Assembly: GCF_002810445.1 (NCBI RefSeq) | Contig: NZ_NEXS01000009.1 | Coordinates: 372,001-436,000, forward strand | Direction of reading: 5' to 3' | Source: Advenella sp. S44 | Lineage (GTDB): Bacteria; Pseudomonadota; Gammaproteobacteria; Burkholderiales; Burkholderiaceae_B | Length of the DNA: 64,000 nt | Part shown: one piece after another, positions 39,124-49,597 of the stretch | Position numbering within the stretch: position 1 is the first letter of the stretch | How the letters are laid out: each line of letters starts with the position of its first letter | Program-made: the position numbers and the translations under genes | The notes under the pieces: model-generated | Databases searched by the model: none | Told to the model about the DNA's origin: nothing | Seen by the model: only the letters and a program-made list of their open reading frames with translations

Positions 39124-40248
39124 TCAGCTGAAAAAATCTTTGACTCTGTCGGTCCAGGATTTATTCTTTGGGGAGTGGCGGTCCCCCCCGTCATTGAGCG
39201 AGGTTTCAAACTGGCGCAGCAACGCCTTCTGTTCGTCACTCAAGCGAATCGGAGTTTCAACCACGACGTGGCAGTACAGATCACCCGGGTAGGATGCGCG
39301 GACACCCTTGATACCCTTGCCTCGCAGGCGGAAAACCTTGCCGGTCTGCGTACCTTCGGGAACGGTGATTTCTCCTTTACCGCCCAGTGTGGGCACTTCC
39401 AGGTCACCACCCAGTGTTGCAGTCACAAACGGCAGCGGCACTTCGCAGTGCAGATCGTCGCCGTCGCGTTTGAATATACTGTGTTCCTTGATCGATATTT
39501 CAACATACAGGTCACCGGCCGGACCACCATTGACGCCGGGCTCGCCGTTACCGCCGGAACGAATACGCATCCCGTCGTCGATACCGGCAGGAATCTTGAC
39601 CTGCAGCGTTTTGTTCTTGCGCTTGCGACCTACACCGTCACACGCCGTACACGGTTCCTTGATTTCCTTGCCGGTACCGTGGCAGGTTGGGCAGGTTTGC
39701 TGGACGCTGAAAAAGCCCTGCTGCATACGCACTGCGCCCGCACCATGGCAGGTGTGGCAGGTTGTCGGTTCGGTGCCGGGCTTGGCGCCGGAACCGTGAC
39801 AGACATCGCAATTTTCCCAACTGGGTACGCGGATTTCAGTTTCCATTCCCTTGGCAGCCTGCTCAAGGGTAATATCCAGCCGATATCGCAGGTCGGCGCC
39901 GCGGAACACTTGCGGGCCGCCACGCCGGCCGCCACCGCCGGCACCACCAAAAATATCGCCGAAAATGTCGCCAAAGACATCTCCGAATCCGGCACCACCG
40001 GCGCCGCCCATGCCGGCATTGGGATCAACGCCCGCATGTCCATAGCGGTCATAAGCGTCGCGTTTCTGCGGGTCGGACAGAATTTCGTAGGCTTCCTTGG
40101 CTTCCTTGAATTTTTCTTCCGCCTCGTGACTGTCCGGATTGCGATCCGGATGGTACTTCATGGCCAGTTTGCGATACGCCTTCTTGATGTCCTCATCCGA
40201 AGCGTTTTTGGCCAGACCCAGGGCTTCGTAGTAATCACGTTTTGCCAT
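39124..40248 (-). CDS. dnaJ: chaperone protein DnaJ
   Basis: A 374-residue type I J-protein, co-chaperone of DnaK. The J domain has YHPDRNPDS with the HPD triad (about residues 33-35). A Gly/Phe region follows ([26 protein letters not shown]). The zinc domain has four CxxCxGxG-type repeats: [27 protein letters not shown] and CTACDGVGR. The C-terminal client-binding and dimerisation domains are complete. It lies 98 bases after dnaK with a hairpin between. Confidence 0.98.
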   Translation of the reverse strand: MAKRDYYEALGLAKNASDEDIKKAYRKLAMKYHPDRNPDSHEAEEKFKEAKEAYEILSDPQKRDAYDRYGHAGVDPNAGMGGAGGAGFGDVFGDIFGDIFGGAGGGGRRGGPQVFRGADLRYRLDITLEQAAKGMETEIRVPSWENCDVCHGSGAKPGTEPTTCHTCHGAGAVRMQQGFFSVQQTCPTCHGTGKEIKEPCTACDGVGRKRKNKTLQVKIPAGIDDGMRIRSGGNGEPGVNGGPAGDLYVEISIKEHSIFKRDGDDLHCEVPLPFVTATLGGDLEVPTLGGKGEITVPEGTQTGKVFRLRGKGIKGVRASYPGDLYCHVVVETPIRLSDEQKALLRQFETSLNDGGDRHSPKNKSWTDRVKDFFS

Positions 40249-40291
40249 CGTTATACGCCTTTAGATTTCTTCTTTAATATATAAAAAACAA

Positions 40292-40329
40292 TACCCGGCC
40301 CTGTCATTTTTCAGACCGGCCGGGTTTTT
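40292..40329 (-). terminator. hairpin between dnaK and dnaJ
   Basis: ACCCGGCC and GGCCGGGT flank a 17-base loop. On the minus strand the second arm is followed by ATTGTTTTTTA. It sits 44 bases before the dnaJ ATG, so it probably reduces rather than stops read-through from dnaK. Confidence 0.75.
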
Positions 40330-40346
40330 CAATCAGACAACGTGCA

Positions 40347-42275
40347 TTATTTGTCGTCGCGTTTTACTTCTTTGAAGTCAGCGTCAACGACATTGTCGTC
40401 TGCGGGCTGGGCCTGCTCGGCACCAGGTGCGCCCTCAGCCTGCGCCTGGGCCTGCATGTCCGCATACATTTTCTCGCCCAGTTTTTGCGAGGCGGTTGTC
40501 ACCGCTTCAACTTTGGCGTCAATCGCAGCCTTGTCGCCCTCTTTGAGCACCTCTTCGAGCTCCTTGAGCGCAGCTTCGATCGCTTCCTTGTCAGCCGCTT
40601 CCAGCTTGTCGCCGTATTCAGTCATAGACTTGCGGGTTGAGTGAAGCAGCGCATCGGCCTGATTGCGGGTTTGAGCAAGTTCTGCCACGCGATGATCTTC
40701 GTCGGCATGGGCTTCGGCATCCTTAACCATGCGTTGGATCTCATCTTCTGACAGACCGGAGTTTGCCTTGATCGTGATTTTGTTTTCCTTGCCGGTGCCT
40801 TTGTCTTTTGCGGAAACATGCAAAATACCGTTGGCATCGATGTCAAACGTCACCTCGATTTGTGGCAGACCACGAGCCGCTGGCGGAATACCTTCCAGAT
40901 TGAATTCACCCAGCGCCTTGTTACCGGCAGCCACTTCACGCTCACCCTGGAAGACCTTAATGGTCACGGCAGGCTGGTTATCCTCTGCGGTAGAGAATGT
41001 CTGCGTAAAGCGTGTTGGGATCGTGGTGTTTTTCTGGATCATTTTGGTCATGACACCACCCAGGGTTTCAATACCCAGAGACAGTGGCGTTACGTCCAGC
41101 AGCAACACGTCCTTGCGATCACCAGATAACACAGAGCCCTGGATAGCAGCACCGGCAGCTACCGCTTCGTCAGGGTTCACGTCCTTGCGTGGATCCTTGC
41201 CGAAAAACTCTTTGACTTTTTCCTGCACTTTAGGCATACGGGTCATGCCACCGACCAGGATCACGTCATCGATTTCAGACACTTTGACGCCGGCGTCCGT
41301 GACCGCAGTACGGCAAGGCGCAATGGTGCGTTCGATCAGGTCTTCAACCAGCGCTTCCAGTTTGGCACGGGTGATCTTCAAGGTCAGGTGTTTCGGGCCG
41401 GAAGCATCAGCCGTGATATACGGCAGGTTGACTTCGGTCTGCGTTGCAGAAGACAGCTCGATTTTGGCCTTTTCCGCTGCTTCTTTCAGGCGTTGCAACG
41501 CCAGCACGTCTTTGCCCAGATCAACGCCTTGTTCCTTTTTGAACTCGGCAATGATGTAGTCGATAATGCGCTGGTCAAAGTCTTCGCCACCCAGGAAGGT
41601 GTCGCCATTGGTAGACAGCACTTCGAACTGTTTCTCGCCGTCTACGTCGGCAATTTCAATGATGGACACGTCAAAGGTGCCGCCACCCAGGTCATAAACC
41701 GCGATTTTGCGGTCGCCCTTTTCGGTCTTGTCCAGACCAAAAGCCAACGCAGCCGCCGTCGGCTCGTTGATGATCCGCTTGACTTCCAGACCGGCAATGC
41801 GACCTGCGTCTTTGGTTGCCTGGCGCTGGCTGTCGTTAAAGTAAGCGGGCACCGTGATAACGGCTTCTGTCACTTCTTCGCCCAGATAGTCTTCTGCGGT
41901 CTTCTTCATTTTGCGCAGCACTTCTGCGGAAACCTGTGGAGGCGCCATCTTCTTGCCGCGGGCCTCGACCCAGGCGTCGCCGTTGTCAGCCTTGACAATG
42001 CCGTAGGGCATCAGATCAATATCTTTCTGTACGGCTTTTTCTTCAAATTTGCGGCCGATCAGACGCTTGACTGCGTAAAGCGTATTTTGTGGATTGGTCA
42101 CGGCCTGGCGTTTGGCAGGCGCGCCAACCAGGGTCTCACCGTCTTCCATATAGGCAATAATGGAAGGTGTTGTGCGTGTGCCTTCGGCATTTTCCAGAAT
42201 CTTGACCTTTTCGCCATCCAATACTGATACACAGCTGTTGGTGGTACCCAAGTCAATACCAATGATTTTTCCCAT
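40347..42275 (-). CDS. dnaK: molecular chaperone DnaK (Hsp70)
   Basis: A 642-residue Hsp70. The ATPase domain opens [18 protein letters not shown], with phosphate loop [18 protein letters not shown] and adenosine loop [15 protein letters not shown]. The conserved linker [16 protein letters not shown] joins the substrate-binding domain. The C-terminus ends [17 protein letters not shown], the usual EEVD-like bacterial tail. It lies between grpE and dnaJ with a heat-shock-type promoter directly upstream. Confidence 0.98.
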   Translation of the reverse strand: MGKIIGIDLGTTNSCVSVLDGEKVKILENAEGTRTTPSIIAYMEDGETLVGAPAKRQAVTNPQNTLYAVKRLIGRKFEEKAVQKDIDLMPYGIVKADNGDAWVEARGKKMAPPQVSAEVLRKMKKTAEDYLGEEVTEAVITVPAYFNDSQRQATKDAGRIAGLEVKRIINEPTAAALAFGLDKTEKGDRKIAVYDLGGGTFDVSIIEIADVDGEKQFEVLSTNGDTFLGGEDFDQRIIDYIIAEFKKEQGVDLGKDVLALQRLKEAAEKAKIELSSATQTEVNLPYITADASGPKHLTLKITRAKLEALVEDLIERTIAPCRTAVTDAGVKVSEIDDVILVGGMTRMPKVQEKVKEFFGKDPRKDVNPDEAVAAGAAIQGSVLSGDRKDVLLLDVTPLSLGIETLGGVMTKMIQKNTTIPTRFTQTFSTAEDNQPAVTIKVFQGEREVAAGNKALGEFNLEGIPPAARGLPQIEVTFDIDANGILHVSAKDKGTGKENKITIKANSGLSEDEIQRMVKDAEAHADEDHRVAELAQTRNQADALLHSTRKSMTEYGDKLEAADKEAIEAALKELEEVLKEGDKAAIDAKVEAVTTASQKLGEKMYADMQAQAQAEGAPGAEQAQPADDNVVDADFKEVKRDDK

Positions 42276-42358
42276 TTGAGTCTACCCTATTATCAAAAAT
42301 TCAAAATAATGGACCCTGGCGTGCCTGTTTTGCGGCACAGGATCTTTCGTTGCCTAGT

Positions 42359-42388
42359 ACGTGGGGCTGTCCGGTTTCTATTTCAAGA
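42359..42388 (-). promoter_or_regulatory. sigma-32 (RpoH) type promoter of dnaK
   Basis: On the minus strand TCTTGAAA is followed 14 bases later by CCCCACGT, matching the heat-shock consensus CTTGAAA-N13-15-CCCCATNT in nearly all key positions. It lies about 85 bases before the dnaK ATG. Confidence 0.8.
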
Positions 42389-42498
42389 GAAAAAAACGCG
42401 ATTTTTATGCTTTTTTTGCATTTCTGGCACGTTTTTTGACTGCAACCCAGGCAAATGACATAAAAAGCCGGAAGACACGGGTCTGCCGGCAACTGCGA

Positions 42499-43080
42499 TC
42501 AGCCCTGGCCGGCTGACACGGTAACCAGCGCAGGCCGCAACACGCGATCGGCGATGGTGTATCCCTTTTGTAACGTGGTCACGACTGTGCCTGATGCGGC
42601 CGACGATGGTACGGTTGAAATGGCCTGATGGACATGGGGATCAAACTTGTCGCCCTCGACTGGCGCCACTTCCTTCAGATTATTGCGCTCAAACGCTGCG
42701 CCCAGCTGGCGTAGCGTGGTTTCAACGCCTTCCCGGAGTGATTCAAGGGACTGGTTTTCCAGCGCCAGCGCCGCTTCCAGGCTATCTTTGACCGGCACCA
42801 GGCTCTCGGCAAAGGATTCTGTACCGAATTTACGGGCCTTGGAGACATCGTCCTGAGCACGTCGACGCACATTTTCCATTTCGGCATGAGCGCGCAACAA
42901 CTGATCATGATACTGGCCGACCTTGGCTTCCAGTTCCGAATATTTAGCCTCCAGGTCGTCTGTCGGCGCGTCCGGCGCTTGCTGATCAGGCTGTTCGATA
43001 TCGGCAGCCTCAGGCTGCGCGGTGTCTTCATTCTGTGCGTTTTGGTCCTGGCTCTTGTTTGGGTCAAATTCCTGTGTCAT
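42499..43080 (-). CDS. grpE: nucleotide exchange factor GrpE
   Basis: A 193-residue DnaK exchange factor. An acidic, low-complexity N-terminus (residues 1-50) leads into a long coiled coil ([43 protein letters not shown]). The C-terminal beta domain has the signature [15 protein letters not shown] and [32 protein letters not shown] precedes the ATG at 43080; a longer frame to 43119 is not supported. Confidence 0.97.
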   Translation of the reverse strand: MTQEFDPNKSQDQNAQNEDTAQPEAADIEQPDQQAPDAPTDDLEAKYSELEAKVGQYHDQLLRAHAEMENVRRRAQDDVSKARKFGTESFAESLVPVKDSLEAALALENQSLESLREGVETTLRQLGAAFERNNLKEVAPVEGDKFDPHVHQAISTVPSSAASGTVVTTLQKGYTIADRVLRPALVTVSAGQG

Positions 43081-43117
43081 TTTTGCTCCTGCGGTCAAAT
43101 CAATATAGTTACCCCCC

Positions 43118-43147
43118 ACTTGGGGGCGGCGAAAGGTAAATTCAAGG
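43118..43147 (-). promoter_or_regulatory. sigma-32 (RpoH) type promoter of grpE
   Basis: On the minus strand CCTTGAA is followed 14 bases later by CCCCCAAGT, a good heat-shock promoter match, about 38 bases before the grpE ATG. Confidence 0.72.
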
Positions 43148-43342
43148 GGGCGCTTGTTCTGGCGGCGGCAGCCCCGGCGCGGGCGCTGTCTGCGTGGGGA
43201 AAAAAGCGCTGTCTGCCTGCGAAAAGCGGTTACATAAGAAGGTTTGGGGACATTGCCGCTGCCAGCCGCTCAATTGACGAACATGGCAAAACCGGACCTG
43301 ATAAAGCCGGCAGCGCCAGTCCTGTGTTTGCGGCGAACGGGC

Positions 43343-44218
43343 TCAAAAGTCATACTCTGGCTGAACTTGCTGTCCTACGTGAAGAATGTCACTGGTATTG
43401 TCAGTCAGTACCGCGTTTACACCGAACAGTACACCCAGATCCGCGCTGCGGGTTTGCATCAAAGTAATGCCGGGCTCATCGGCAACTGCCGCAGAAGCCG
43501 GATCGACATTGGGAATCGAGCAGCGAGTGCAAGGTTTGACAAAGGCGAAATTGAGTTTTCCGGCAGTCAGGCCGAAAATGTAATCTTCTTCATATTCCGG
43601 CAGACCGTCCAGCACGATATTGGGACGGAAACGGATCATAGTCACCGGCGCCTGCTGCTTGCCGGCCAGCGCCGCGTTCAGTGAAGCAAGCGAAGCGGTA
43701 TTGGCAAACAGAAACGGAAAACCGTCAGCAAAACCAAAGGTTTGGTCCTGGGCGTTTAACGGCTTCCAGCCCTGATGGCGCAATTGCCAGCTTTCGGGAT
43801 ATTCAGGTCGGACCCGGCGTTGGGATTGCGGATGCAGGCGCAACAGGCGGCAAGGCTGGCCCAGCACCTGCGTAAACCATTGGTCGGCATCAGCACTAAC
43901 GGCCAATCCCAGCGGCTGCCCTTCCCATACGCGCACAGCCACAGGCTTGCCCTCGGCCCCCTGCGGATCGAGCGGGACTGCCAGCGCATGAGCGCCTGGC
44001 GCATGCACGATCAATTGGTTGCGCTCCAGGTTCAGCGTGGGCTGTAACAGCACCATGCGTGCAACGGTGCGCTGGGTCATCATTGCACCTGCAGCATCGA
44101 CCAGAATAAACTGTCGGTCCCACGCCAGCCCGAATGCACCAAGTGTCGCGCTATCGAGCGCAATGCCGGCGCATGACTTAATGGGATATACATACAGACC
44201 ACTAATAGTGACGGCCAT
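43343..44218 (-). CDS. MOSC-domain protein (YcbX/mARC-like)
   Basis: A 291-residue protein with an N-terminal MOSC beta-barrel (VTISGLYVYPIKSCAGIALDSATLGAFGLAWDR) and a C-terminal MOSC domain. The conserved cysteine lies in FVKPCTRCSIPNVD (about residues 235-248). YcbX and mARC use this cysteine to hold a molybdenum cofactor and reduce N-hydroxylated bases. The gene lies between hemH and grpE, in an otherwise standard betaproteobacterial order. The ATG at 44218 was chosen because a longer frame runs into hemH. A modABC locus lies 6 kb away, which fits a molybdenum enzyme but proves nothing. Confidence 0.88.
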   Translation of the reverse strand: MAVTISGLYVYPIKSCAGIALDSATLGAFGLAWDRQFILVDAAGAMMTQRTVARMVLLQPTLNLERNQLIVHAPGAHALAVPLDPQGAEGKPVAVRVWEGQPLGLAVSADADQWFTQVLGQPCRLLRLHPQSQRRVRPEYPESWQLRHQGWKPLNAQDQTFGFADGFPFLFANTASLASLNAALAGKQQAPVTMIRFRPNIVLDGLPEYEEDYIFGLTAGKLNFAFVKPCTRCSIPNVDPASAAVADEPGITLMQTRSADLGVLFGVNAVLTDNTSDILHVGQQVQPEYDF

Positions 44219-44276
44219 GATGACTCTCTGAAATCTTAAATAAAAAACATAACCACTTGCTCCCGGGGCGGCACGA

Positions 44277-45269
44277 TCAGCCTGCGTCCATCTGGGGCCA
44301 GCCGGCAATATGTTGCCGTATCAGGCCCGCCATGGCAGCAACCCAAGTCGGATGATCGTTAAGACAGGGGATATAACGGAACTGTTCGCCTCCGGCCTGA
44401 GCAAAAGCACGCGCACACTCTATCCGGATCTCTTCAAGGGTCTCCAGACAGTCGGCCACAAAGCCCGGGCATAGCACATCCACATGGCGGATATTGTCAC
44501 CCGGATAGGCCTGCAGCAGCGACAGCGTCGAAGGGCCGATCCACTCGGCACGGCCAAAGCGGCTTTGAAAGGCGATATCGATAGGCACACCCTCGGCAGC
44601 CAGCCTGGCCTGTAGCGCCTCGGCGGTCGCCATGCAATCGCGCAGGTAGGGATCGCCCTGCTCTACCGACTGCTTGGGCAGGCCGTGAAAACTGAGCAGC
44701 AACTGCTGAGGCTTACCGTGTTCGCGCCAGTAGTCGCGCACATTCTGCGCCAGCGTATCCAGGTAGCCCGGTAACTGATGAAAGCGCTTGATGAAACGCA
44801 ACTCGGGCAAATCGCGCTTGTCGCGATACAACGCTAGCGTTTTCTCAAAAATGGTCGCCGTCGTACTGGCTGCAAATTGCGGATAAAGCGGCACAATAAG
44901 AATACGCTCGCAACCGGCTTGGCGCAGTTGATCGAATGCCTGCTGCATTGAGGGTTGGCCATAGCGCATGGCCAGCACAACAGTCGCAGCAATCTGCTCG
45001 CGATCCAGTTGTGCCTGCACGCCCTGGGCCAGACGCTTGCCATAAACGAGTAGCGGAGAGCCTTCTTCCATCCATATCTCACGATACTTTGGCGCCAGTT
45101 TGGCTGGTCGCAGCGGAAGAACCGCAAGATTAAGAACGGGCTTCCAGATGGCAGCCGGGATTTCAACCACGCGCGGATCGGACAGAAATTCCTTCAGATA
45201 GGCGCCGATTGCGCCTGCATCGGGGCTGGCCGGGGTGCCCAGGTTGATCAGTACAACGCCTGTATTCAT
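44277..45269 (-). CDS. hemH: ferrochelatase
   Basis: A 330-residue ferrochelatase, which inserts iron into protoporphyrin IX as the last step of haem synthesis. It opens GVVLINLGTPASPDAGAIGAYLKEFLSDPRVVEIP. The catalytic histidine is in LLLSFHGLPKQSVEQGDPY. FQSRFGRAEWIGPSTLSLL and VLCPGFVADCLETLEEI with the conserved glutamate follow. It lies between hrcA and the MOSC gene. Confidence 0.97.
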   Translation of the reverse strand: MNTGVVLINLGTPASPDAGAIGAYLKEFLSDPRVVEIPAAIWKPVLNLAVLPLRPAKLAPKYREIWMEEGSPLLVYGKRLAQGVQAQLDREQIAATVVLAMRYGQPSMQQAFDQLRQAGCERILIVPLYPQFAASTTATIFEKTLALYRDKRDLPELRFIKRFHQLPGYLDTLAQNVRDYWREHGKPQQLLLSFHGLPKQSVEQGDPYLRDCMATAEALQARLAAEGVPIDIAFQSRFGRAEWIGPSTLSLLQAYPGDNIRHVDVLCPGFVADCLETLEEIRIECARAFAQAGGEQFRYIPCLNDHPTWVAAMAGLIRQHIAGWPQMDAG

Positions 45270-45518
45270 GCTTTCCTGTAGGTTGCGGTACGATGCCGCC
45301 CATCAGACTGTCTGCCAGACACGAACGATGCGGCACCTCAAAAAAAGCAGCGAGACCGCCAGCTTTTATATATGCAATATCGAGATGAGATTGTACCCGG
45401 ATTGAGCAGTTGCCATGCGTTGTAGCGCATATGACAGACACAATCGCCGGCTTCGCCCGGCAAGCGTGAGAGGTGGCGACTGCCTTGCAGTGGATCGCTA
45501 ACGGTCGCTAGCGGTACA

Positions 45519-46520
45519 CTATTGGTGGCTGAGCGCGTTAGACAGCAGTCTTGCGGTCAGATCGACGATGGGAATGACGCGATTGTATGACATGCGGCTT
45601 GGACCGATAACACCCAGCGTACCGACAATTTTGCCATCAACGCCATAAGGCGCAGTAATTACCGAGACATCCTCCATGGGGACCAGGCGCGAATCGCCGC
45701 CGATGTAAATCTTGACCCCCTGGGACCGGTCAGTGACATCCAGCAATTGCATCAAGTCGGTCTTCTGCTCGAACAACGAGAACATCTTGCGCAAACGATC
45801 CATATCGCTGGCAAAATCCTTTATTTCCAGCAGCCGACGCTCGCCGGAGATGACTACGGAAGATTCGGGATCGTCATCATTGCCTGCATCGACAGCGGCC
45901 TGCATCAAAGAGGATATTTCTTCTTTGAGCCGACTCAATTCAGTCGCAAGCTGCTCGCGCACCTGCTCAAAGGATTTTCCCGCAAAATTATGATTGAAAT
46001 AATTTGCCGCTTCAATCAGCTGAGCTTCGGTGTAGTCGTGCACAGGTGAGAGGATCCGGTTCTGTACATCGCCATCTGGCGTCACGATAATGAGCAGGAT
46101 ACGGCGCTGTGACAAACGGATAAATTCAATCTGACGAAACACCTGGGTGCGTTTAGGCGTAAGCACCACACCGGCAAACTGGGTCAGGTTCGACACCAGT
46201 GACGCGGCCACGCTCAGCGCCTTGCTGGGCGCCGTATTAGAAAAGGCCTCATGCAAATCGGAAGGCTCGTCCAGATCGTAGGGCTTGATCACCAGCAGAT
46301 TGTCCACGAACAGGCGATACCCGCGCGGCGTGGGAACACGACCGGCAGAGGTGTGCGGGCTGTGAATCAGGCCCAGGTCTTCCAGGTCTGCCATCACATT
46401 GCGAATGGTGGCCGGCGATAGCTCGAACAACTTGGACAGTGTTCTGGAGCCTACCGGCTGGCCGTCGTCAATATACCGCTCGATCAGAGCTTTCAATAGG
46501 GCGTTTGCGCGATCATCCAT
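45519..46520 (-). CDS. hrcA: heat-inducible transcription repressor HrcA
   Basis: A 333-residue HrcA, the repressor that binds CIRCE elements of groE or dnaK operons. The N-terminal winged helix is [54 protein letters not shown]. The GAF-like centre and C-terminal [32 protein letters not shown] are complete. I found no CIRCE (TTAGCACTC-N9-GAGTGCTAA) in the window, so its targets lie elsewhere; grpE and dnaK here carry sigma-32 type promoters instead. Confidence 0.96.
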   Translation of the reverse strand: MDDRANALLKALIERYIDDGQPVGSRTLSKLFELSPATIRNVMADLEDLGLIHSPHTSAGRVPTPRGYRLFVDNLLVIKPYDLDEPSDLHEAFSNTAPSKALSVAASLVSNLTQFAGVVLTPKRTQVFRQIEFIRLSQRRILLIIVTPDGDVQNRILSPVHDYTEAQLIEAANYFNHNFAGKSFEQVREQLATELSRLKEEISSLMQAAVDAGNDDDPESSVVISGERRLLEIKDFASDMDRLRKMFSLFEQKTDLMQLLDVTDRSQGVKIYIGGDSRLVPMEDVSVITAPYGVDGKIVGTLGVIGPSRMSYNRVIPIVDLTARLLSNALSHQ

Positions 46521-46681
46521 TGTGGGTCTGTTATGGTTTGTTCCCGTGGATATTTTACGGGCACATTAATTGTTAAACCTGCAGTCATTGTAGAATAACG
46601 TATTATGACGGTTGCCGAAGTTTTCATTTCGGATACCCCTCTCTTTTCATTGTCGTTTCGTTTATTGTATATGGTTTCATT

Positions 46682-47569
46682 ATGCATTTTTCAACCATAG
46701 CGCTGGTCGGCAGATATCATGACTCCGGTCTTGATACTCCCTTGCGCGCGCTCGCCGGTGTACTGCGCGCGGCAGGCCGACAAGTTCTGATTGAAAAGGA
46801 AACGTCCCAAAACACCGGAGTGACCGAGTATCCGTCTGCCACGACAGCCGAAATCGGCGACCAGGCCGATCTGGTTATTGTCATGGGCGGCGACGGCACC
46901 ATGCTGGGCGTTGGACGCCAGCTGGCCCAGTATGACGTTCCACTGCTGGGCATCAACCATGGCCGGCTGGGTTTCATCACCGATATTCCGGTGCAGCACG
47001 CCCGCGAGGCCATCGAGTCAGTTCTGGATGGCCAGTATGATATCGAACATCGAACACTGCTGCAGGCCTCGGTCGTGCGTGAGGAACAAACCCTGACCTG
47101 TGCCCTGGCCCTCAATGACGTGGTTTTAAACCGCGCCGGGCGCGGCGGCATGATCGAAATTTGCGTCGAATACAACGAGACGCTCATGTACCGCCAACGC
47201 GCTGACGGCCTGATCGTTGCCACGCCCACCGGCTCTACTGCCTATTCACTAAGCGCCAGCGGCCCCATTCTGCACCCGGCAGTCAACGCATTCCTGCTGG
47301 TGCCAGTTGCTCCCCAGACATTATCGAACCGGCCCATTGCCGTGCCCGACACAGGTACGCTTACACTGACGCTGACTGAAGTGGGTCGAGTGGAAACGGG
47401 CGCCAGCGTGCATTTCGATATGCAAACCTGGTCCGATCTGCAGCTGGGCGATAAAATTGTCGTGACCAAGGCGGACCATCAGATTCGGTTCCTGCACCCC
47501 AAAGGCTACAGTTTTTTCTCTACCCTGCGCCAGAAACTACATTGGAATATCATGCCCGAAGCCAGTTAG
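46682..47569 (+). CDS. nadK: NAD kinase
   Basis: A 295-residue ATP-NAD kinase producing NADP. The GGDGT motif is LVIVMGGDGTMLGVGRQ (about residues 65-81), followed by GINHGRLGFITDI, ALNDVVLNR and TPTGSTAYSLSASGPI, all hallmarks of the family. It is divergent from hrcA and precedes recN by 68 bases, as in E. coli and many betaproteobacteria. The start has no strong ribosome binding site. Confidence 0.97.
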   Translation: MHFSTIALVGRYHDSGLDTPLRALAGVLRAAGRQVLIEKETSQNTGVTEYPSATTAEIGDQADLVIVMGGDGTMLGVGRQLAQYDVPLLGINHGRLGFITDIPVQHAREAIESVLDGQYDIEHRTLLQASVVREEQTLTCALALNDVVLNRAGRGGMIEICVEYNETLMYRQRADGLIVATPTGSTAYSLSASGPILHPAVNAFLLVPVAPQTLSNRPIAVPDTGTLTLTLTEVGRVETGASVHFDMQTWSDLQLGDKIVVTKADHQIRFLHPKGYSFFSTLRQKLHWNIMPEAS

Positions 47570-47637
47570 CACGATTTTCTCCGGAAAACTGACCCACTTC
47601 AATCCAGCAATCCCATTCATCACAGAAGTACGTATTC

Positions 47638-49284
47638 ATGCTCCGTTCCCTGCATATCCGTGATTTTGTCATTGTTGAACAGACCGAACTGCAATTTGAC
47701 GCCGGCTTCTCTGTCTTTACCGGAGAAACGGGTGCCGGCAAATCTATCCTGATTGACGCGCTGGCGCTCACACTGGGTTCCAGGGGCGATAGCGGCGCCA
47801 TTCGCGAAGGCGCCGACAAGGCTGACATCAGTGCGATTTTCGATGTTCCCGCTTCCCTGCGCGAATTTCTGATCGAACAGGAACTGGACGATGATCAGTT
47901 GGTCTTGCGCCGGGTCATCGACCGTGCCGGAAAATCCAAGGCTTTCATCAACGGCGTCCCCGGCACGCTGAGCCAACTCAAGACCATCGGCTCGCATCTG
48001 CTGGATATTCACGGCCAGCACGCGCACCAAAAACTGTTGCAGCGCAATGAGCAGCGTATTCTGCTTGATGCCCACGGCCAGCATGAAACGTTGGCCAGCC
48101 AGGTTCGCTCCCACTGGACGGACTGGCAGCAGGCACGACAGAAACTGGAGCGTGCTCGCAGCAACCAGCGAGAAGCGGACGCCGAAAGGGATCGGCTGGA
48201 ATGGCAGTTGAATGAAATCAGCCAGATCAATCCGGGCAAAGAGGAATGGGCCACCATCAACGCCGATTACAACCGACTGGCCAACGCCTCTGCCCTGCTC
48301 GAAGGCGCTGCCAGCGCACTTGAGCTGCTGGACGGCGAGCAGGCCAGTGCACTTGAAACGCTTAACGCTGCCCTGCATCGTATTGAGCCGTTATTGCGCA
48401 ACGACCAAAACCTTCAGGGTATTTATGATGCCATCGAGTCGGCCCGCATCGCCGCTACCGAAGCGGCGTCCGATCTGGGCAGTTATCTGGACAGGGCCGA
48501 GCTGGATCCCGAGCGGCTTGCCGAAACCGAAGCACGCATGAGCGCCATGTTTTCGACTGCACGCAAATTGCGGCTTGAGCCCGAAGCGCTATATGATCGC
48601 CAGGAGCAACTGGTCCAGACACTGGATGCGCTCAACAGCGAATCCGACCTGGCAGGGCTGGAACAACACGCAGCCGCGCACGAAGCCGCCTATCGCCAGG
48701 CAGCCGAAAAACTGACCAAAGCGCGCCTGACCACGGCCGCAGCATTGTCCAGACAAGTTAGCAAAGCACTGCAGACCCTTGCCATGAAGGGCAGCACATT
48801 TGAAATCACGATACAGCCTGCCGAGCCTGGCGCCTCGGGCATGGACAATGTGCAGTTCAACGTGGCCGCGCACACAGGCAGCGAACCGCGTCCGCTGGCC
48901 AAAGTGGCCTCGGGCGGTGAACTTGCGAGGATTTCTCTGGCCTTGTCAGTCATGGCCAATCGTGCGCACCAGGTGCCCACGCTGATTTACGACGAAGTGG
49001 ATACCGGCATTGGCGGGGCTGTCGCCGAAGTGGTGGGCAAGCTGCTGCGCGATCTGGGGCGACATCATCAGGTGCTTTGCGTCACCCACCTGCCACAGGT
49101 GGCCGCCTGCGCACATTACCACTTTGAAGTGCAGAAAAAACAAGGAAAAAAAGAAACGGTCTCGCACATCGAGCTGCTGGACGATCACGCCCGTACCGAA
49201 GAAATCGCCCGCATGCTCGGCGGCGTCAAAATCACGGAAACCACACGCAAACATGCCCGTGAAATGCTGACTCACAGCGATTGA
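47638..49284 (+). CDS. recN: DNA repair protein RecN
   Basis: A 548-residue SMC-like protein acting in double-strand break repair. Walker A is GETGAGKSILIDAL (about residues 30-43). Two coiled-coil arms lie roughly at 150-230 and 320-370. The ABC signature LASGGELARISLALSVM and Walker B TLIYDEVDTGIGGAVAEVVG sit in the C-terminal lobe, and the terminal IARMLGG block is present. It ends just before a 14-bp tandem repeat and a terminator. Confidence 0.97.
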   Translation: MLRSLHIRDFVIVEQTELQFDAGFSVFTGETGAGKSILIDALALTLGSRGDSGAIREGADKADISAIFDVPASLREFLIEQELDDDQLVLRRVIDRAGKSKAFINGVPGTLSQLKTIGSHLLDIHGQHAHQKLLQRNEQRILLDAHGQHETLASQVRSHWTDWQQARQKLERARSNQREADAERDRLEWQLNEISQINPGKEEWATINADYNRLANASALLEGAASALELLDGEQASALETLNAALHRIEPLLRNDQNLQGIYDAIESARIAATEAASDLGSYLDRAELDPERLAETEARMSAMFSTARKLRLEPEALYDRQEQLVQTLDALNSESDLAGLEQHAAAHEAAYRQAAEKLTKARLTTAAALSRQVSKALQTLAMKGSTFEITIQPAEPGASGMDNVQFNVAAHTGSEPRPLAKVASGGELARISLALSVMANRAHQVPTLIYDEVDTGIGGAVAEVVGKLLRDLGRHHQVLCVTHLPQVAACAHYHFEVQKKQGKKETVSHIELLDDHARTEEIARMLGGVKITETTRKHAREMLTHSD

Positions 49285-49288
49285 GTAG

Positions 49289-49344
49289 TATGGCGTAAGT
49301 GGTATGGCGTAAGTGGTATGGCGTAAGTGGTATGGCGTAAGTGG
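49289..49344. repeat. four exact 14-bp tandem repeats after recN
   Basis: TATGGCGTAAGTGG is repeated four times without change, starting 4 bases after the recN stop. Downstream at 49392-49418 a second 14-bp unit, GATTGAACGACTTC, is present about twice. The repeats are non-coding on the plus strand and lie before the recN terminator. A 14-bp unit is likely to vary in copy number between strains. Confidence 0.92.
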
Positions 49345-49461
49345 TGTCGATTCAGCCGTGTGATTTGGACCGTGTCGATTGAACGGTTCCCGTTGAACGA
49401 CTTCGATTGAACGACTTCGATTGAATCGTCTGATCGTGACAATTTCACTCAGTCTAAAAAG

Positions 49462-49492
49462 AAAAAAGGCAGATTGTAATCTGCCTTTTTTT
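49462..49492. terminator. bidirectional terminator between recN and fur
   Basis: AAAAAAGGCAGATT and AATCTGCCTTTTTT pair perfectly around a short loop, giving U-tracts both ways. It ends recN on plus and can end fur on minus. Confidence 0.9.
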
Positions 49493-49597
49493 GACAACAC
49501 GACACTGGACGGCGCTGCCGCCTGATGTGTGATCTTGCCAGACTGGGGTGGACGCGACCACTGACCGTTACCGGTTGTGGCCCCCTATACCGCTGTC

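Noticed and set aside
38950-40284. Long plus-strand open frame (444 codons) opposite dnaJ
   Set aside because: It is the antisense shadow of dnaJ and its flanks; dnaJ has all family motifs and the antisense product resembles nothing known.
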